Below, one piece after another: positions 62,100 to 64,000 of a DNA stretch of 64,000 nucleotides. Where the stretch lies: the NCBI GenBank assembly GCA_029706075.1, contig JAINUG010000037.1, positions 3,337,127 through 3,401,126 of the forward strand, read 5' to 3'. Origin of the DNA: Aldrovandia affinis (lineage: Eukaryota; Chordata; Actinopteri; Notacanthiformes; Halosauridae). The notes under the pieces are model-generated. The model had not been told where the DNA came from and made no database searches. It saw nothing but the letters and a program-made list of their open reading frames with translations. How positions within the stretch are numbered: position 1 is the first letter of the stretch; every line of letters begins with the position of its first letter. The position numbers were made by a program, and so were the translations under genes.

Positions 62100-62128
62100 T
62101 TTTTTCCACTTTTTGGAAGTGGAAAAAA
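62100..62128. repeat. Perfect 11-bp hairpin
   Basis: ttttttccact and agtggaaaaaa pair exactly around a 7-base loop. Isolated; function unknown. Confidence 0.8.
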
Positions 62129-63376
62129 TCTAAACAGGGGGTTTTGCTCATCTTGGTTGTCAACTTTTGTTTTACATCTTCGCATCGTTTGTGTGTTCTG
62201 TTGGATTTTGATGGAATAAAATAGTTTTTCTAACTTCACAGAGTATCTGTAACAAAATAACAATGGGGGAAAAAACAATGATGTAATGTAATGTACCTTT
62301 TAATACCACATAAATACTTGATGGACTTGATGGACAATGTTGACTTTATGGAACCCAACTGAAACGTTTTTAAGGATATGTTTAAATGCCTTAATACGTG
62401 ATAATCGAGCAATGTGTTAAACCTGCTAAGAAGCTTCAGTGAATAATGCGATCCAAAGCACAGATTTTGGAATGTGTAACAGACCCCCCCCTTCCCCCTT
62501 CCTATATTTATCATTCCACAGTGAGGGCGCTTATCATTAATATTTGCTTTTAATTTTACAGTGCAATACCACACTGTGCAGGAGTGTGCTGGGGTCTGTA
62601 TGGAGAGCGCTCAGATGACCAGGTCAGGATATTTGAAGGGCATCTGACTAATTTATTACATTCCCACATAAATAAATAAAGCTGTTCTGTAAGGCATTTA
62701 CATGTATGCACCGCTAAGGTTGAAGTCAGTGGTCACTGCATACACAGCACACCTTGACCTGATAAGGTTTGGAAAACAAACGATAAGCAAGAATTTCATC
62801 ATTCAATTTTCATTCAGCTATGCTTATAGCCTAATTATTTCCCGAAAATGGATTGCGAGCCGATATTGGGCCAATAAGAAGGGTGGTGTGTTGCATGTTG
62901 CTACAGGTACAGCTGGTGAAGCCAGAGGCAGGTGCATTCAAGAATGTTCCTCAAAACACACCAGACTGACCACTCTGCCTCAGATAAAGAGGATCGAAAT
63001 GGACTCTGGGCAACACTGATGGTCATGATGGTGTCCTTGGTTTTCTACAGAAAAACCAGACTGATCTCAGGTCAGTTCAATTGTATTTCGTATTTGAGCG
63101 ATATTCCATTCAAATACAAACAGGAACATGAACCATACACATCATGCCAGCTGATTCATGAAAGGCATCATGAGTGAGTCAGCATCTCATCCTTTGAACC
63201 ACAGAACTACTTGTGTGGTGTGTTTGTGTGTTTTTTTAGAAGTGTAGTACTAGGCATTCAGATGTGCCACTACTGGGCAGAATGGACATTAACATTTCCC
63301 TTAATGAAGTAATGCATCCCACAGACTGCTAGATGTTTACCAATCAGTCTCCTGGGTACATTTACCTAGCCCACAC

Positions 63377-63422
63377 TGTGTGCGTGCGTGCGTGCGTGCG
63401 TGCGTGTGTGTGTGCGTGTGTG
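63377..63422. repeat. (GTGC)n / (GT)n microsatellite
   Basis: Five to six GCGT units with GT on both sides. The Ala-Cys-Val repeat frame is its translation. Confidence 0.93.
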
Positions 63423-64000
63423 ACAATGCTGATGCTCCTGTGTTAACTGCCCTGCTTTCCTCTATACCCACCAAGCCTCTCCTCAGCCCACACCAAAAAC
63501 GTATATTTACTGATCATTTAATTTACTACATCAGGTGTACTGCTATCAATACATTTTGTAACAACAAGAATAATTTCCCATAAACAAACGACTGCTCAGA
63601 TTCAGAACAGAGAGAACTATATGTAAAGACTGGGCACAAAGGAAGAAACAACAAATCAATAATCAGCCCACAGCGTCATTTTTACACAGTTGACATTGCA
63701 AGTGTTTGTGATGCAATGTCAAACTGGAATTATTCAAAGTCTGTGATACAGGAATCCAGGAAGTGGCCCCAGCACCCAGGGAGCAGACTCCAGCTGACTG
63801 ACTTTCAGAGCTGAACGTTTCAAAGCATGTCTTCATCACGACACCCAATATTTTGTCAGTTTTTAAATTTACACTTCAGTAGGAAACAAAAAAAACACAG
63901 GCACGCTTTCATGGCAGATACACACCACAACTCACAGGAGATAATAAGATCTATTAATTTTCAGCAAACGTACACCTTTAAGCAAAACCCCTCGAACATT

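Larger units (their letters stand above)
60326..64000. other. Unique non-coding DNA to window end
   Basis: No gene recognised. CA-rich impure repeats lie at 60640-60682, a small duplication around catygtacctttac at 61630-61670, and a hairpin at 62100-62128. Open frames of up to 112 codons have no recognisable domains. Confidence 0.4.

Overview
This window looks like teleost fish nuclear DNA. It is AT-rich overall, carries many dinucleotide microsatellites, and holds several repeats that are hallmarks of ray-finned fish: L2-clade LINE 3' ends with the RT-recognition stem-loop (cgctctggataagagcg and variants), tRNA-derived SINEs sharing that LINE tail, and Tc1-like transposons. No intact protein-coding gene, rRNA or functional tRNA could be supported on either strand. 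The only recognisable coding sequence is transposon-derived and broken. The window is best read as a large intergenic region or the interior of a very large intron.

Layout. Positions 1-38.9 kb are mostly unique non-coding DNA with microsatellites, a fold-back element (about 11.64-11.91 kb), L2 and SINE remnants (13.7, 14.2, 23.2, 31.8 kb), a well-delimited tRNA-derived SINE with a 16-bp target duplication (35.45-35.81 kb), two CpG-rich segments (23.69-24.11 and 37.26-37.47 kb), and AT/homeobox-motif-rich blocks that resemble developmental conserved non-coding elements (7.9-8.4, 25.9-26.2, 30.9-31.2 kb). A 79-bp element with RFX X-box-like half-sites occurs twice in the same orientation 3.2 kb apart (30686 and 33885) at about 95% identity.

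From 38.9 to 60.3 kb mobile elements are dense: a degenerate Tc1-like transposon (38942-40359), a second copy of the 35-kb SINE family (43028-43353), a DNA-transposon-like element with CCCCTTT ends (43743-44612), minus-strand SINE remnants (45.4 and 60.1 kb), a SINE nested in another SINE (46644-47110), an inverted-repeat MITE (48116-48652), an L2 LINE inserted between the catalytic D and E codons of a minus-strand Tc1 relic (54357-55664), and a 593-bp MITE with 8-bp target duplications (55924-56516). The rest is unique sequence without recognisable genes.

No operon-like or pathway organisation exists here. What can be reconstructed is a layered insertion history (Tc1 then L2; tRNA-SINE then L2-tailed SINE) and a possible regulatory landscape. 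All regulatory statements are inference, because conservation could not be tested.
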